From: Chitinophaga sp.
Lineage (GTDB): Bacteria > Bacteroidota > Bacteroidia > Chitinophagales > Chitinophagaceae
Length of the DNA: 64,000 nt
Assembly: GCF_017745275.1 (NCBI RefSeq)
Contig: NZ_JAGHZS010000001.1
Coordinates: 124,001-188,000 of the forward strand
Reading direction: 5' to 3'
Shown here: piece after piece, positions 1 through 7,899 of the stretch
Numbering within the stretch: position 1 is the first letter of the stretch
How the letters are laid out: each line of letters opens with the position of its first letter
Position numbers and translations under genes: made by a program
Notes under the pieces: model-generated
The model's database searches: none
Told to the model about the DNA's origin: nothing
The model's input: the letters and a program-made list of their open reading frames with translations, nothing else

Positions 1-55
1 TGTAAGCGATTAACTTAGAGGCTTCCTGGAAAGGAGCGGGGAGATGTCGAATTTT

Positions 56-961
56 TTACGGGATTTTGAAGAACTGTGTAGTAAGTTGAATATTTAGTGA
101 AGCTTTCATTCCCTGTTTCTTGAATTCGGAAAAATTATCCCCTGAAGTCGACTTAAAAAATTTACTAAAATGAGCGCTGTCATTAAATCCAAGTCTGTAT
201 GCGATCTCTTTCATGCTGCTATTTGTTGAAGTCGCCATGCGCTTCGCCTCTACAACTACTCTACTCCTAATGTGATGCCCAGCAGGGTAGCCCGTGACTT
301 TTTTCACAACTTCGTTCAAATAATTGGCCGTCACAAATAATAAATCCGCATAGTCTGCCACCATCCTTTTATCCTGATAATTTTGCTCAATGGCCTGCAT
401 AAATTGCTTCACCAGTTCCATATTCCTTGTTTGTTGTACCGGCTTACAATGCAATTCCAGATGCCTGGATAGATAAATCAGGAATATCTTGAAATATCGT
501 CTTAATATAGCCGTCTTAAGGGTAAAGCAACTATTATATTCCTTATGCATTCGGTTAACAACATCGTTTATGTCTTCAGCGGATCCATCGTCTATAATAA
601 AAACCGACGCGCTGGAAAAGAGATGGGGAAAATCCGACAGACACGTAAGATCAAGTTCTAACTCCCCTATATTCAGAAAATCTTTGGTAAATGAAATAAA
701 AAATCCTTCGGCAGGCAGATCGACCTTAAAAGGGTAATCATTGCTATTCCCAAAGCAAATTAGAAAATTCTTCTTACTGTCAACCGTGTTTCCCTCATTC
801 TCACGAAATTCGCATTTGGTTATCCAGAAAATTCGCAATACGTCATCATCACATTTTTCCCCGCATTTAACATTATAACTATTTTCCGTCCATTGATCAG
901 TCCTTTCAATGTTAAACTTGAATGACTGAGATGTTACACAATAATCACTGGGAAGTGCCAT
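56..961 (-). CDS. AraC-family transcriptional regulator
   Basis: A 301-residue DNA-binding regulator. The last ~115 residues form an AraC/XylS double helix-turn-helix: the segment with ADYADLLFVTANYLNEVVKK is the first helix-turn-helix, and EIAYRLGFNDSAHFSKFFK is the signature second one. The N-terminal ~180 residues show no family I recognise and are probably the sensing or dimerisation part. It is transcribed away from the DUF4142 pair that starts 350 bp to its right, so it shares that intergenic region and may regulate the pair; this is inference from position only. The start is the first ATG of the open frame. Upstream hairpin arms at 1111-1159 would lie in or above its promoter. The family is certain, the target unknown. 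Confidence 0.9.
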   Translation of the reverse strand: MALPSDYCVTSQSFKFNIERTDQWTENSYNVKCGEKCDDDVLRIFWITKCEFRENEGNTVDSKKNFLICFGNSNDYPFKVDLPAEGFFISFTKDFLNIGELELDLTCLSDFPHLFSSASVFIIDDGSAEDINDVVNRMHKEYNSCFTLKTAILRRYFKIFLIYLSRHLELHCKPVQQTRNMELVKQFMQAIEQNYQDKRMVADYADLLFVTANYLNEVVKKVTGYPAGHHIRSRVVVEAKRMATSTNSSMKEIAYRLGFNDSAHFSKFFKSTSGDNFSEFKKQGMKASLNIQLTTQFFKIP

Positions 962-1311
962 AATTATTAATTTGTCTGGAATAAGCGTTACTTAATCCAT
1001 GCCAAAATAAGGTAGCTCAATAATTGCGATCATTTTCTATATACAACGTTGTTAAATACAGGTTTACAACAACAGAGCCCATTTGCTTAACCCCCTTTTT
1101 TAAAAACAAGTCCGATTTTTTCGGAGGTTACAAAAAAACCTCCAGTCTTTTCGGAGGTTCATCGCTATCCTAAATATAAATGCCTCTTGCCTGGTCGGCG
1201 CAAAAAAAGCCGTTAAATATGCAAGTGTATCCGTAATTGATATATTGACCTTCGTTACTTCTTAAAGCATCTTTGTCTTACAATTCAATTTAACAACCAA
1301 AACATTTTTTT
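962..1311. other. Intergenic region between araC-type gene and DUF4142 gene
   Basis: A 350-bp region without a credible gene, separating divergent genes. It is AT-rich and holds the repeated GGAGGTT/AACCTCC arms at 1111-1159. It also holds a weak GG-N10-GC pair (GG at 1197-1198, GC at 1209-1210) that could be a degenerate sigma-54 promoter for the gene at 1312; its -12 block, AAGCC, is poor. Confidence 0.5.
1111..1159. promoter_or_regulatory. Three-arm alternating hairpin / repeated TTTTCGGAGGTT motif
   Basis: TTTTTCGGAGGTT (1117-1129) recurs almost unchanged as TTTTCGGAGGTT (1148-1159). The reverse complement AACCTCC (1137-1143) lies exactly between them, so the middle arm can pair with either outer arm but not both. 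A small dyad TCCGA-N5-TCGGA covers 1111-1125. The layout could be two direct protein-binding half-sites or an RNA switch. The half-site TTTCGGAG also occurs in the palindrome at 6995-7022. Confidence 0.4.
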
Positions 1312-1776
1312 ATGAACACTCAAAACGTTTTAACACCAACAACCCAAGTAAATGAAAAGCAACTCCGGGAAGGCATTATGCCACGGGCACAGCTTTCCAA
1401 GGCAGCCTGCGAAATCGCGCTTGAAAAAACAACAAACGAAAGTGTTAAACAATTTGCCGGCTGGGAATTAATGGAGGCTACTACCGTAATTAAAGTACTG
1501 GAAGACGTAGGTACAAAAACTACACCCATCGCTCCGGATGCTGCAGCCTTCCTTAATAAGTTGAAAAGCTTAACCGGTGCAGAATTCGACAAGGCATATA
1601 TGCAGGCCGAACTGTCGAATCATGAATTTCTCAGAGACCTCGCTAAGCAATTCATTGATGGATATGATGAACAAGTCACAGGCAAAGAGGAAATCGGGCA
1701 TGTTGCCAATCTTGCATTATTTGCTTTCACAGAACATGTGGGGCTGTGCAAAAATATCTTGGCAAGCCTTTCCTGA
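1312..1776 (+). CDS. DUF4142 ferritin-like helical protein, no signal peptide
   Basis: A 154-residue, mostly helical protein matching the DUF4142 pattern: an N-terminal helix with REGIMPRAQLSK, then a KSLTGAEFDKAYMQ segment and an ELSNHEFLRDL helix, and a final helix with ALFAFTEHVGL. DUF4142 proteins have a ferritin-like four-helix fold and are usually exported; their biochemical role is not established. This copy has no signal peptide, so it is probably cytoplasmic. The next gene, 37 bp downstream, is a close paralogue (roughly three quarters identical by eye over ~135 residues) that does carry an export signal. The two look like one transcription unit ending at the hairpin at 2412-2445. 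Confidence 0.85.
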   Translation: MNTQNVLTPTTQVNEKQLREGIMPRAQLSKAACEIALEKTTNESVKQFAGWELMEATTVIKVLEDVGTKTTPIAPDAAAFLNKLKSLTGAEFDKAYMQAELSNHEFLRDLAKQFIDGYDEQVTGKEEIGHVANLALFAFTEHVGLCKNILASLS

Positions 1777-1813
1777 TGCTTAATCGATTCTTCGAACTCG
1801 TAAATATAATAAA

Positions 1814-2392
1814 ATGGAGTACGGTAAATTTCAAACAAGGAAAGATTTTCTGAAGCAATCTGCAATGGGGCTACTCGCCATTACCGCCGCAATATCATCC
1901 ATTGGTGTTTTCGAATCGTTTACCCCGGTAAAAAAAGAAAAAAGCATCAGAAAAAGGTCATCTTCAGTGACACCGAAAGAATTTAGGGAAGGTATAATGC
2001 CCCGTGCGCAGCTTTCAAAAGGGGCCTGTGAAATTGCACTGTTAAAAGCAACAAACAAAAGTGTAAGACAATTCGTCGAATGGGAACTAATGGAAGCCAA
2101 GACAGTTATCAAAGTACTTGAAGATGCCGGCACCACCGTTTTACCGCTTGCACCGAAGGCAATCGACTTTCTCGATAAGCTTAAAAGCTTAAGTGGAAAC
2201 GATTTCGACAAGGAATTTATGCAGGCGCAATTATCCAACCACGAATTTCTAAGGGACCTTGCAGCCAATTTCATCAATGGGTATGATAAACAAACGACGG
2301 GAAAACAAGAGATAGGACATCTATCAAACCTGGCACTATTCGCGTTCACTGAGCATGTTGGGTTATCCAAAAATATCATTGCAACGCTTTAG
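1814..2392 (+). CDS. DUF4142 ferritin-like protein with export signal
   Basis: A 192-residue paralogue of the preceding gene. The first ~40 residues are new: TRKDFLKQ followed by a hydrophobic stretch (LLAITAAISSIGVF). This resembles a Tat-type signal with RK in place of RR, or a simple membrane anchor. The DUF4142 core starts around residue 58 (REGIMPRAQLSKGACEIAL) and runs to the C-terminus. Tandem duplication followed by a change of compartment is the simplest history. It is followed 19 bp later by a bidirectional terminator shared with the response regulator gene on the other strand. Confidence 0.85.
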   Translation: MEYGKFQTRKDFLKQSAMGLLAITAAISSIGVFESFTPVKKEKSIRKRSSSVTPKEFREGIMPRAQLSKGACEIALLKATNKSVRQFVEWELMEAKTVIKVLEDAGTTVLPLAPKAIDFLDKLKSLSGNDFDKEFMQAQLSNHEFLRDLAANFINGYDKQTTGKQEIGHLSNLALFAFTEHVGLSKNIIATL

Positions 2393-2411
2393 AAAACACG
2401 GCGATGAGAAT

Positions 2412-2445
2412 AAATAAGACCCGGTTTTTACGCCGGGTCTTATTT
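2412..2445. terminator. Bidirectional terminator
   Basis: A perfect 13-bp stem (AAATAAGACCCGG, 2412-2424, against 2433-2445) with an 8-nt loop and A/T-rich outer ends. It lies between the convergent DUF4142 and response-regulator genes and can end transcripts from both sides. Confidence 0.8.
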
Positions 2446-2480
2446 ACACTGCCTTTACTCAGTCTCGTTGAACCAGAAGA

Positions 2481-4472
2481 TCAAGTCAACCCGTCCTCTT
2501 TTTTCACGGCATGGATCTTCTTAATACCCAGTTTTTCCATCTTCGATTCCAGCGTGGTAGGTTTAATATTCAATAGTTCAGCCGCCCCCCCAACACCACG
2601 GATGCGGCCATTGGTTTGCTTGAGAATAGACAAAATATATTCCCGTTCCGTGGCTTGTTGCAATTCTCTTACGTCGCCCAAGTTCTTTGGAGGTGCCTGT
2701 GATTTGCTATTATTGTCCGCTTGTCCCGCCGTATTGTAAAGCACCCGCCCCAATTCCAACTCGCTCTTGCCATCACTTAACACAAATGCCTGCTCCAAAA
2801 TATTCTCCATTTCACGAATATTCCCGGGCCAGTCGTACTGCATCAATTGCTTCAGGGCAGTGCTGCTGATCCCAGTAAAAGGTTTGCCGGTCTTTTTAGA
2901 GAATTTCTGGGCAAAGAAGTTAGCGAGCATCGGAATGTCCTCCCTGCGGTCTCGCAACGGCGGAAGTGTCAAAGGAAATACATTCAGCCTATAATAAAGG
3001 TCTAACCGAAACCTTCCTTCTGCGATTTCCCTTTCTAAATTCCGATTGGTAGCAGCAATAACACGTACATCGATTTTAATAGTTTGTTTTCCTCCTATAC
3101 GCTCGATCTCCCTTTCCTGTAATACTCTCAATAACTTTACCTGCAAGTCTAATGGCATTTCCCCGATCTCATCTAAAAAAATGGTACTACCCTGAGCGAG
3201 TTCGAACTTGCCGATACGTTTGTCGATAGCACCTGTAAATGCCCCTTTCTCATGCCCGAACAATTCACTTTCTATAAGGTTGGAAGGGAGCGCCGCGCAA
3301 TTAACCTTTATCAATACCTTTTCTCTTCGAGGGGATAGATTGTGGATGGCTCTCGCTATGAGTTCCTTTCCGGTTCCGCTTTCACCCAATAATAATACAG
3401 ACGTATCCAGGTATGCTACTTGTGTCACCTGGTCAAACACCTTCAATAAACTATTGCTCGTCCCAATAATCTCTTCAAAATTTGAACGCGTCTTTACCTC
3501 TTCAATCAGGTACTTATTTTCGTTTTTTAATTTTTCACTTAATCTCGCAACCTCGTCCAATGCTAACTGCCTGTCCAGCGTAAGCGCGAATGAATGCTGA
3601 AGGTTTTCCAGCAGCACAAGATGATCGACCTGGTAGGCGTCCGGGTTTTTGCTGTAAAATGAAATAAGAAATCTTTCTCCGTTGCCAAGCGTAAATGGCA
3701 TCATCAGATTTGATTCTACTTTAAATAACCTTGCAAATAAGCCTTTAATTCTATATTTCTTGCAAGCGTTTTCGAAATCAGCCCCGTTATAAAATGCCGA
3801 TTGCTCATACACAACATCTCCCCGTTCCCTTTTATATTCACCCTCACTCAGGTTCATCATTTTAATGAGGTCAGGCAGGTTTATTACCTGGTATTCATTG
3901 AAGCCAATCCTTAAAAAGCTACAGGCGATAGAAATATCAGCTACTTGCCGCTCCAGTCCCAGGCCAATAAAATCGAAAGGTATATAAGGCTGAAACAACT
4001 TTGAAAGGTTTAGAAGACGGTTTTCCCATGCGACCTGTTCAGACAAAATGTTGATGATAGAGATTTGAAGTGCCTGCCGCTGGCTTAACTTGACTTCCAT
4101 GCTATGCGCATGGCGATAGTAGGCAATATCTAGCATTATCAGTATATCTTTTTCCCTAAATGGCTTAATCAAAAAACCGTATGGTTTTGTTGCTTTGGCA
4201 TCCTCGAGCACCACCTGGTTGCTGTTAGCCGAAAGATATACAAAACCAATATTTTTCTCAGTAAGGAATTTGGCCAGATCAATACCCGTCTCTTTCCCCT
4301 TTAAATAAATATCGAGTAATACCAATGACGGCGCGTGTTTATTGATTATCTCAATCGCCTCAGAAACAGAGTCTGCGATACCGCAAACAAAATATCCAGA
4401 TCGCTGCAAAATCAGACGCAGGTCATTGGCTACCACAAACTCATCTTCTACAATTAGTATTTTCTTCTCCAT
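2481..4472 (-). CDS. Sigma-54 dependent response regulator (REC-GAF-AAA+-Fis HTH)
   Basis: A 663-residue bacterial enhancer-binding protein. Residues ~1-120 are a receiver domain with acidic residues near the start and probable phospho-acceptor Asp54 ([10 protein letters not shown]). Residues ~130-300 look like a GAF-type sensory domain. The AAA+ domain runs from ~335 to 565, with Walker A GESGTGKE (363-370), the sigma-54 contact loop GAFTGA (410-415) and Walker [10 protein letters not shown] (430-438). A Fis-type helix-turn-helix ends the protein ([20 protein letters not shown]). It is cotranscribed 59 bp behind the histidine kinase that must be its partner. A GAF domain between REC and AAA+ suggests a second input besides phosphorylation. 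The complete GAFTGA loop means it should truly act on RpoN-RNA polymerase. Confidence 0.95.
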   Translation of the reverse strand: MEKKILIVEDEFVVANDLRLILQRSGYFVCGIADSVSEAIEIINKHAPSLVLLDIYLKGKETGIDLAKFLTEKNIGFVYLSANSNQVVLEDAKATKPYGFLIKPFREKDILIMLDIAYYRHAHSMEVKLSQRQALQISIINILSEQVAWENRLLNLSKLFQPYIPFDFIGLGLERQVADISIACSFLRIGFNEYQVINLPDLIKMMNLSEGEYKRERGDVVYEQSAFYNGADFENACKKYRIKGLFARLFKVESNLMMPFTLGNGERFLISFYSKNPDAYQVDHLVLLENLQHSFALTLDRQLALDEVARLSEKLKNENKYLIEEVKTRSNFEEIIGTSNSLLKVFDQVTQVAYLDTSVLLLGESGTGKELIARAIHNLSPRREKVLIKVNCAALPSNLIESELFGHEKGAFTGAIDKRIGKFELAQGSTIFLDEIGEMPLDLQVKLLRVLQEREIERIGGKQTIKIDVRVIAATNRNLEREIAEGRFRLDLYYRLNVFPLTLPPLRDRREDIPMLANFFAQKFSKKTGKPFTGISSTALKQLMQYDWPGNIREMENILEQAFVLSDGKSELELGRVLYNTAGQADNNSKSQAPPKNLGDVRELQQATEREYILSILKQTNGRIRGVGGAAELLNIKPTTLESKMEKLGIKKIHAVKKEDGLT

Positions 4473-4531
4473 AAACAGGGGTTTTATAGATCACGGCATC
4501 GCTTCCGGAAATACCGTGACAAGATTTTAAA

Positions 4532-6868
4532 TCACAAAAGCTTCGTATTGGCTAAAACAGGATCTGCAGGGGTAAATACTACCTGCACGGTGAGCCCGTT
4601 ATTGTTCAAAATATCAAATGTTCCGCCTAATTGTTTGGATAAACCTTTCATTAAGCCGATACCCAATGTTGGTGAATTCAGCCAGTTAAAATCCTCTGGC
4701 AACCCAATTCCGTTGTCTTTAATGGTCAATACAACACTGCTATTCATCCGGCTGTACATTTCGATGTGAACCTGCCCGGTCCGTTCACCAGGGAAAGCAT
4801 ATTTTACAGCATTGGTCATTGCTTCATTAATGATCAATCCCAGTGGTACGGCCTGGGCAACATCAAGCTGTAACGCCATAATAGATAGGTCACATTTTAT
4901 GCGCCGGCTTGTATCCAAATTATCCAAAAGATATTCTGCCACCTCCTTAATATAAGCCTCCATATCAACCGTTGCTAAACTATCAGATTGATATAACTTT
5001 TGATGGATCAGCGAAATAGCATGAACCCGGTGCTGGCTTTCTTTAATAGCGGCAAAAGAAGCTTCATCTTTTAAATACGCGGATTGCGAGTTGAGGAGGC
5101 TTATTACGATCTGCAGGTTATTTTTTACCCGATGATGGATCTCTTTCATCAGCCATTCTTTCTCATCAAGCAGCTTATCCTTTTCTACCAATAATCGCTT
5201 TTCATCGAGCACCAGTTTTTCCAGCGATAGGTTTTGCTGATTTATTTTTTCCTGTTTGACCTGTAATTCAATGTTTGCTTTTTTCTTCACCCTAAACTGG
5301 CTGTATACCACAAGCAGCAGCAATAACAGCATTGCGGCACCTGCTATTAGCACTTCCCGAAAATATTTTTCCTGGCTAATGGTTTTTTGCTGAAGCGAGC
5401 TTTGATTACTTAATAACTGAAAATCCTTCTCTTTTTGGCGGGTTTCATACTGTATCTCGAGTTCTGCGATCTGCCTGCTTTTGCTTTCATTAAACATTGA
5501 GTCAGTTAATATTTTAAATAGCTGGTAATGCCGGATGGCGGATTGATAATTTCCATTGATAGAATCAATCTCAAAAAGCTCATAGTTTATATCCCTCATG
5601 GCTGGCAATGAGTTTGTCAGCTCCGATAGTGTTAGTCCTTTTTGGAAATACTCCTTTGCCTTGCCGGTTTGATTTTGCTTCATATAGAAGGCAGCTATAT
5701 CATTGTAGACAGGTATTTTACTTTCAGGTGTGTTCAAGACTTGTTCTGCTATATACAATGCTTTCAAATAAAATTTTTCCGCAAGGCCGTATTGCGCTGT
5801 GTGGAAATAGCAATTGGCCAAACACCTGTATATGTCAACGTTAAGCACATAGCTTCTATTTGTTTCAGCGGAATATCTCTCTAAAGCGGTGCGTAGCATT
5901 TTTAGCGCCTCCTCATATTTGTTCTGCTGCATCAATCCGTCATTGGAAATAACCAACGTTAGAAAAATACACATAGAAGTATCAGCCTGCAATTGCGCAA
6001 GTGTCAAAGCATGTTCCAAATATCCCCTCCCTCTGTCAAATGCCTTAACATTGTAATTTATGGTACCAGCACGATAATTATACAGACATAAATCTACGCT
6101 GTCTTTAATTTCTTCACAATATTTTAAACTTTGCTGGAACCAATAAAAGGCTTCTTTAAACCTGCCGGTGATAGCATTGGAATGCGCTAATAAATCGGAG
6201 GTCTTATGCCTGCTGCTGTCATTTATTTGAATTTGAAAGTTATATAGACTTACTAATTCGTCTATCGCCGTTAATGATTGCCCTTGAGCAATATGATTAT
6301 ATGCTATGGCCCTCAATAAAGAGGCTACTTTTTTATTCTCTTTTTTCGACTTAAAATAATTCAATGCCTTTTGATAGCTAACACTGTCGGCCGGTATAAT
6401 TTCCTTCCCATGTGTTCTGAATTTCCAGGCCTCGCTCAAAAAGTAAAAAGCATCCGCTGCATCAGCAATGCCTGTATGTTGGTAAAATACAACAGCTTGT
6501 TTATGTAGTTCGGCCGCTATACTATCTTCTCTCTGAATATAAAACAACCTGCTTTTAAGTAAAAGGTATCTTTTCAACCCATTAATGTAATTGATCTTAT
6601 TACTTGTGGCCGCAACTGCTGTCATGATTTGCTGTACAATTACCAGATCCGCCTGCTTTCTCCCGTTAAAATACTGTAGCATGGCAGCATCAGCCATCGT
6701 CAGCAGCAATTTCACTTTGTCAACGTCCGGCTTTATTGTTGCTTCAACAATTGCCTGTTCCGATGCAGTCTGGGTATTGTTCTGTGATAGCTGGGCATGC
6801 GCGGTTACTGCTATGGTTAATAGCAGGGTAAAAACTAAGTAAAATTTGTTACAATAGTCTTTTTGCAT
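4532..6868 (-). CDS. TPR-containing sensor histidine kinase (HisKA_2 type)
   Basis: A 778-residue inner-membrane kinase. A signal peptide (~1-25, ending AHAQ) exports a long N-terminal half of tetratricopeptide-like helices (~60-460). One membrane segment follows (~506-523, LIAGAAMLLLLLLVVYSQF), then a coiled coil (~530-570). The kinase core has the HisKA_2 phospho-acceptor motif EIHHRVKNNLQ (His578/579), N-box NEAMTNAVKYAF (681-692), G1 DNGIGLP (718-724) and G2 GIGL (736-739). TPR-containing HisKA_2 kinases are common in Bacteroidota, but their signal is generally unknown. It heads the operon with the sigma-54 regulator at 2481. A sigma-54-like promoter (6924-6939) and a palindrome (6995-7022) lie upstream. 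Confidence 0.93.
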   Translation of the reverse strand: MQKDYCNKFYLVFTLLLTIAVTAHAQLSQNNTQTASEQAIVEATIKPDVDKVKLLLTMADAAMLQYFNGRKQADLVIVQQIMTAVAATSNKINYINGLKRYLLLKSRLFYIQREDSIAAELHKQAVVFYQHTGIADAADAFYFLSEAWKFRTHGKEIIPADSVSYQKALNYFKSKKENKKVASLLRAIAYNHIAQGQSLTAIDELVSLYNFQIQINDSSRHKTSDLLAHSNAITGRFKEAFYWFQQSLKYCEEIKDSVDLCLYNYRAGTINYNVKAFDRGRGYLEHALTLAQLQADTSMCIFLTLVISNDGLMQQNKYEEALKMLRTALERYSAETNRSYVLNVDIYRCLANCYFHTAQYGLAEKFYLKALYIAEQVLNTPESKIPVYNDIAAFYMKQNQTGKAKEYFQKGLTLSELTNSLPAMRDINYELFEIDSINGNYQSAIRHYQLFKILTDSMFNESKSRQIAELEIQYETRQKEKDFQLLSNQSSLQQKTISQEKYFREVLIAGAAMLLLLLLVVYSQFRVKKKANIELQVKQEKINQQNLSLEKLVLDEKRLLVEKDKLLDEKEWLMKEIHHRVKNNLQIVISLLNSQSAYLKDEASFAAIKESQHRVHAISLIHQKLYQSDSLATVDMEAYIKEVAEYLLDNLDTSRRIKCDLSIMALQLDVAQAVPLGLIINEAMTNAVKYAFPGERTGQVHIEMYSRMNSSVVLTIKDNGIGLPEDFNWLNSPTLGIGLMKGLSKQLGGTFDILNNNGLTVQVVFTPADPVLANTKLL

Positions 6869-6923
6869 TGGTTGTTAGTCGGGATACATAGTGGTTCGAT
6901 CACCATGTGGATAAAGTACTTAC

Positions 6924-6939
6924 TACAAATGAGGTTCCA
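6924..6939 (-). promoter_or_regulatory. Possible sigma-54 promoter for the kinase-regulator operon
   Basis: On the minus strand the sequence TGGAACC-TCAT-TTGTA keeps the GG-N10-G spacing of sigma-54 promoters (consensus TGGYRYR-N4-TTGCW). It mismatches at two -24 positions and at the C of the -12 GC. A start about 12 nt downstream would leave a leader of ~45 nt before the kinase gene. Weak alone; it gains weight from the palindrome 56 bp upstream. Confidence 0.3.
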
Positions 6940-6994
6940 CATAAAAAAGCCCGCTCAAGGTATAAAATGGGATGGAAGTTACGGTTTTTTCAGA

Positions 6995-7022
6995 GTAAAT
7001 TTCGGAGAACTCCGAAATTTAC
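6995..7022. promoter_or_regulatory. 28-bp palindrome, candidate enhancer site of the sigma-54 regulator
   Basis: GTAAATTTCGGAG (6995-7007), two bases AA, then its exact reverse complement (7010-7022). A related half-site ACGGAG follows at 7021. It lies between the divergent kinase gene and NTF2-like gene, ~110 bp upstream of a good sigma-54-type -24/-12 element (7133-7148) and ~56 bp upstream of a weaker one on the other strand. This is the geometry expected for an upstream activating sequence of an enhancer-binding protein. Which protein binds is inference. Confidence 0.5.
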
Positions 7023-7132
7023 GGAGTTTGCAAACGTCTGAGCCTTAAATATTTCTTCAGCCTGTAGCATTATAAAGTTTATTACCGGCGGGCAATTTAT
7101 CATCCACTAAAATTTGACACATTAACTAATCG

Positions 7133-7148
7133 TGGTACGCGGGTTGTT
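7133..7148 (+). promoter_or_regulatory. Sigma-54 type promoter before NTF2-like gene
   Basis: TGGTACG-CGGG-TTGTT matches TGGYRYR-N4-TTGCW at 11 of 12 defined positions; only the C of the -12 GC is T. GG at 7134-7135 is followed by exactly ten bases before the G at 7146. A start near 7160 gives a leader of ~26 nt before the ATG at 7186. Confidence 0.45.
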
Positions 7149-7185
7149 ATTTGCATAACATCCAATGATCTTTTAAGTAAACAAT

Positions 7186-7584
7186 ATGAATGAGGCTATA
7201 GAGACGATATCGGAAATATACAAGGCATTTGCCCAAGGGAATGTTGGCAAAATATTGAGTTTATTAGGTGAAAATTTCGTCATTCATTTACCGAAATCAC
7301 TCGGCGGGAAACACTACGGGCGGGGAGGTATTCTGGAGGTCGTATCAAAGATGTGCGGCACCAACAATCGTCTGGTCAAAGTTATAACAAAGTCAATTGA
7401 AGTAGAAGATTCGGTTATTGTTTTTGGACACATTGAATTACCGGAAGAAATTTTTCATAGACAAATAGTCCCTTATATAGACGTTTGGAGGTCACAGGAC
7501 AACAGGCTTATTGAAGTGCAGGTATTTTATCTGGATGTGGAGTATATAAATGAATATTCGAATTATATAATGAAGGAACATTGA
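7186..7584 (+). CDS. NTF2-like / SnoaL-type small protein
   Basis: A 132-residue protein with the alpha-then-beta layout of the NTF2-like superfamily: an opening helix (AIETISEIYKAFAQGNVGKIL), a segment LGENFVIHLPKSLGGKHYGRGGI, then alternating strands ending in VEVQVFYLDVEYI. Members act as small-molecule enzymes, binding proteins or unknown stress proteins; no catalytic residues can be assigned here. It is transcribed away from the two-component operon and preceded by a sigma-54-like promoter and palindrome, so it may be a direct target of that system. No signal peptide is present, so it is cytoplasmic. Confidence 0.8.
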   Translation: MNEAIETISEIYKAFAQGNVGKILSLLGENFVIHLPKSLGGKHYGRGGILEVVSKMCGTNNRLVKVITKSIEVEDSVIVFGHIELPEEIFHRQIVPYIDVWRSQDNRLIEVQVFYLDVEYINEYSNYIMKEH

Positions 7585-7696
7585 AATGACAGAGAGATAG
7601 TTATCCCTGACAAGGTAGGGGCCCCCGGGCAGTTTGACCCCCGAGGATAAATAAAGAGTTCCGTCAAATGCAGCACCTGGCGAAGGATTAGGGGAA

Positions 7697-7739
7697 ATAA
7701 AAAAAGGGAACAATACTTTTTACAGTAATGTTCCCTTTT
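7697..7739 (-). terminator. Terminator of tRNA-Phe (also faces the NTF2-like gene)
   Basis: An 11-bp stem (7702-7712 with 7729-7739) extended by inner pairs, followed on the minus strand by a T-rich tract (complement of 7697-7705). It lies six bases past the tRNA 3' end and between convergent transcripts. Confidence 0.8.
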
Positions 7740-7744
7740 CTGTG

Positions 7745-7817
7745 TGGTGTGAGCCGGGATCGAACCGGCGACACAAGGATTTTCAGTCCTTTGCTCTACC
7801 AACTGAGCTACCGCACC
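7745..7817 (-). tRNA. tRNA-Phe (anticodon GAA)
   Basis: A 73-nt cloverleaf on the minus strand. D-arm GCTC...GAGC, anticodon stem AAGGA/TCCTT with loop CTGAAAA (anticodon GAA), T-arm GCCGG-TTCGATC-CCGGC. The 3' CCA is not encoded (A73 is followed by CAC). The acceptor stem has one mismatch, C5 opposite A68, and a G7-U66 wobble; the other five pairs are Watson-Crick. Confidence 0.95.
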
Positions 7818-7852
7818 ATCCTTTTTTGTTGCCCTCTCTCGTGAGGGGATTG

Positions 7853-7881
7853 CAAAAGTAAGACAAACTTTTGAATTGCAA
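7853..7881 (-). promoter_or_regulatory. Bacteroidota-type promoter of tRNA-Phe
   Basis: On the minus strand TTG-N18-TACTTTTG fits the Bacteroidota -33 (TTG) and -7 (TAnnTTTG) elements. The -7 block is at 7853-7860 and the TTG at 7879-7881. Transcription would start about 30 nt before the mature tRNA. Confidence 0.65.
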
Positions 7882-7899
7882 AATATTTTTTCAAAAAAC

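Noticed and set aside
7617..7652. GC-rich patch GGGGCCCCCGGG...CCCCCG
   Set aside because: Could fold, but has no T-tract and no clear role; the tRNA terminator next to it explains the junction.
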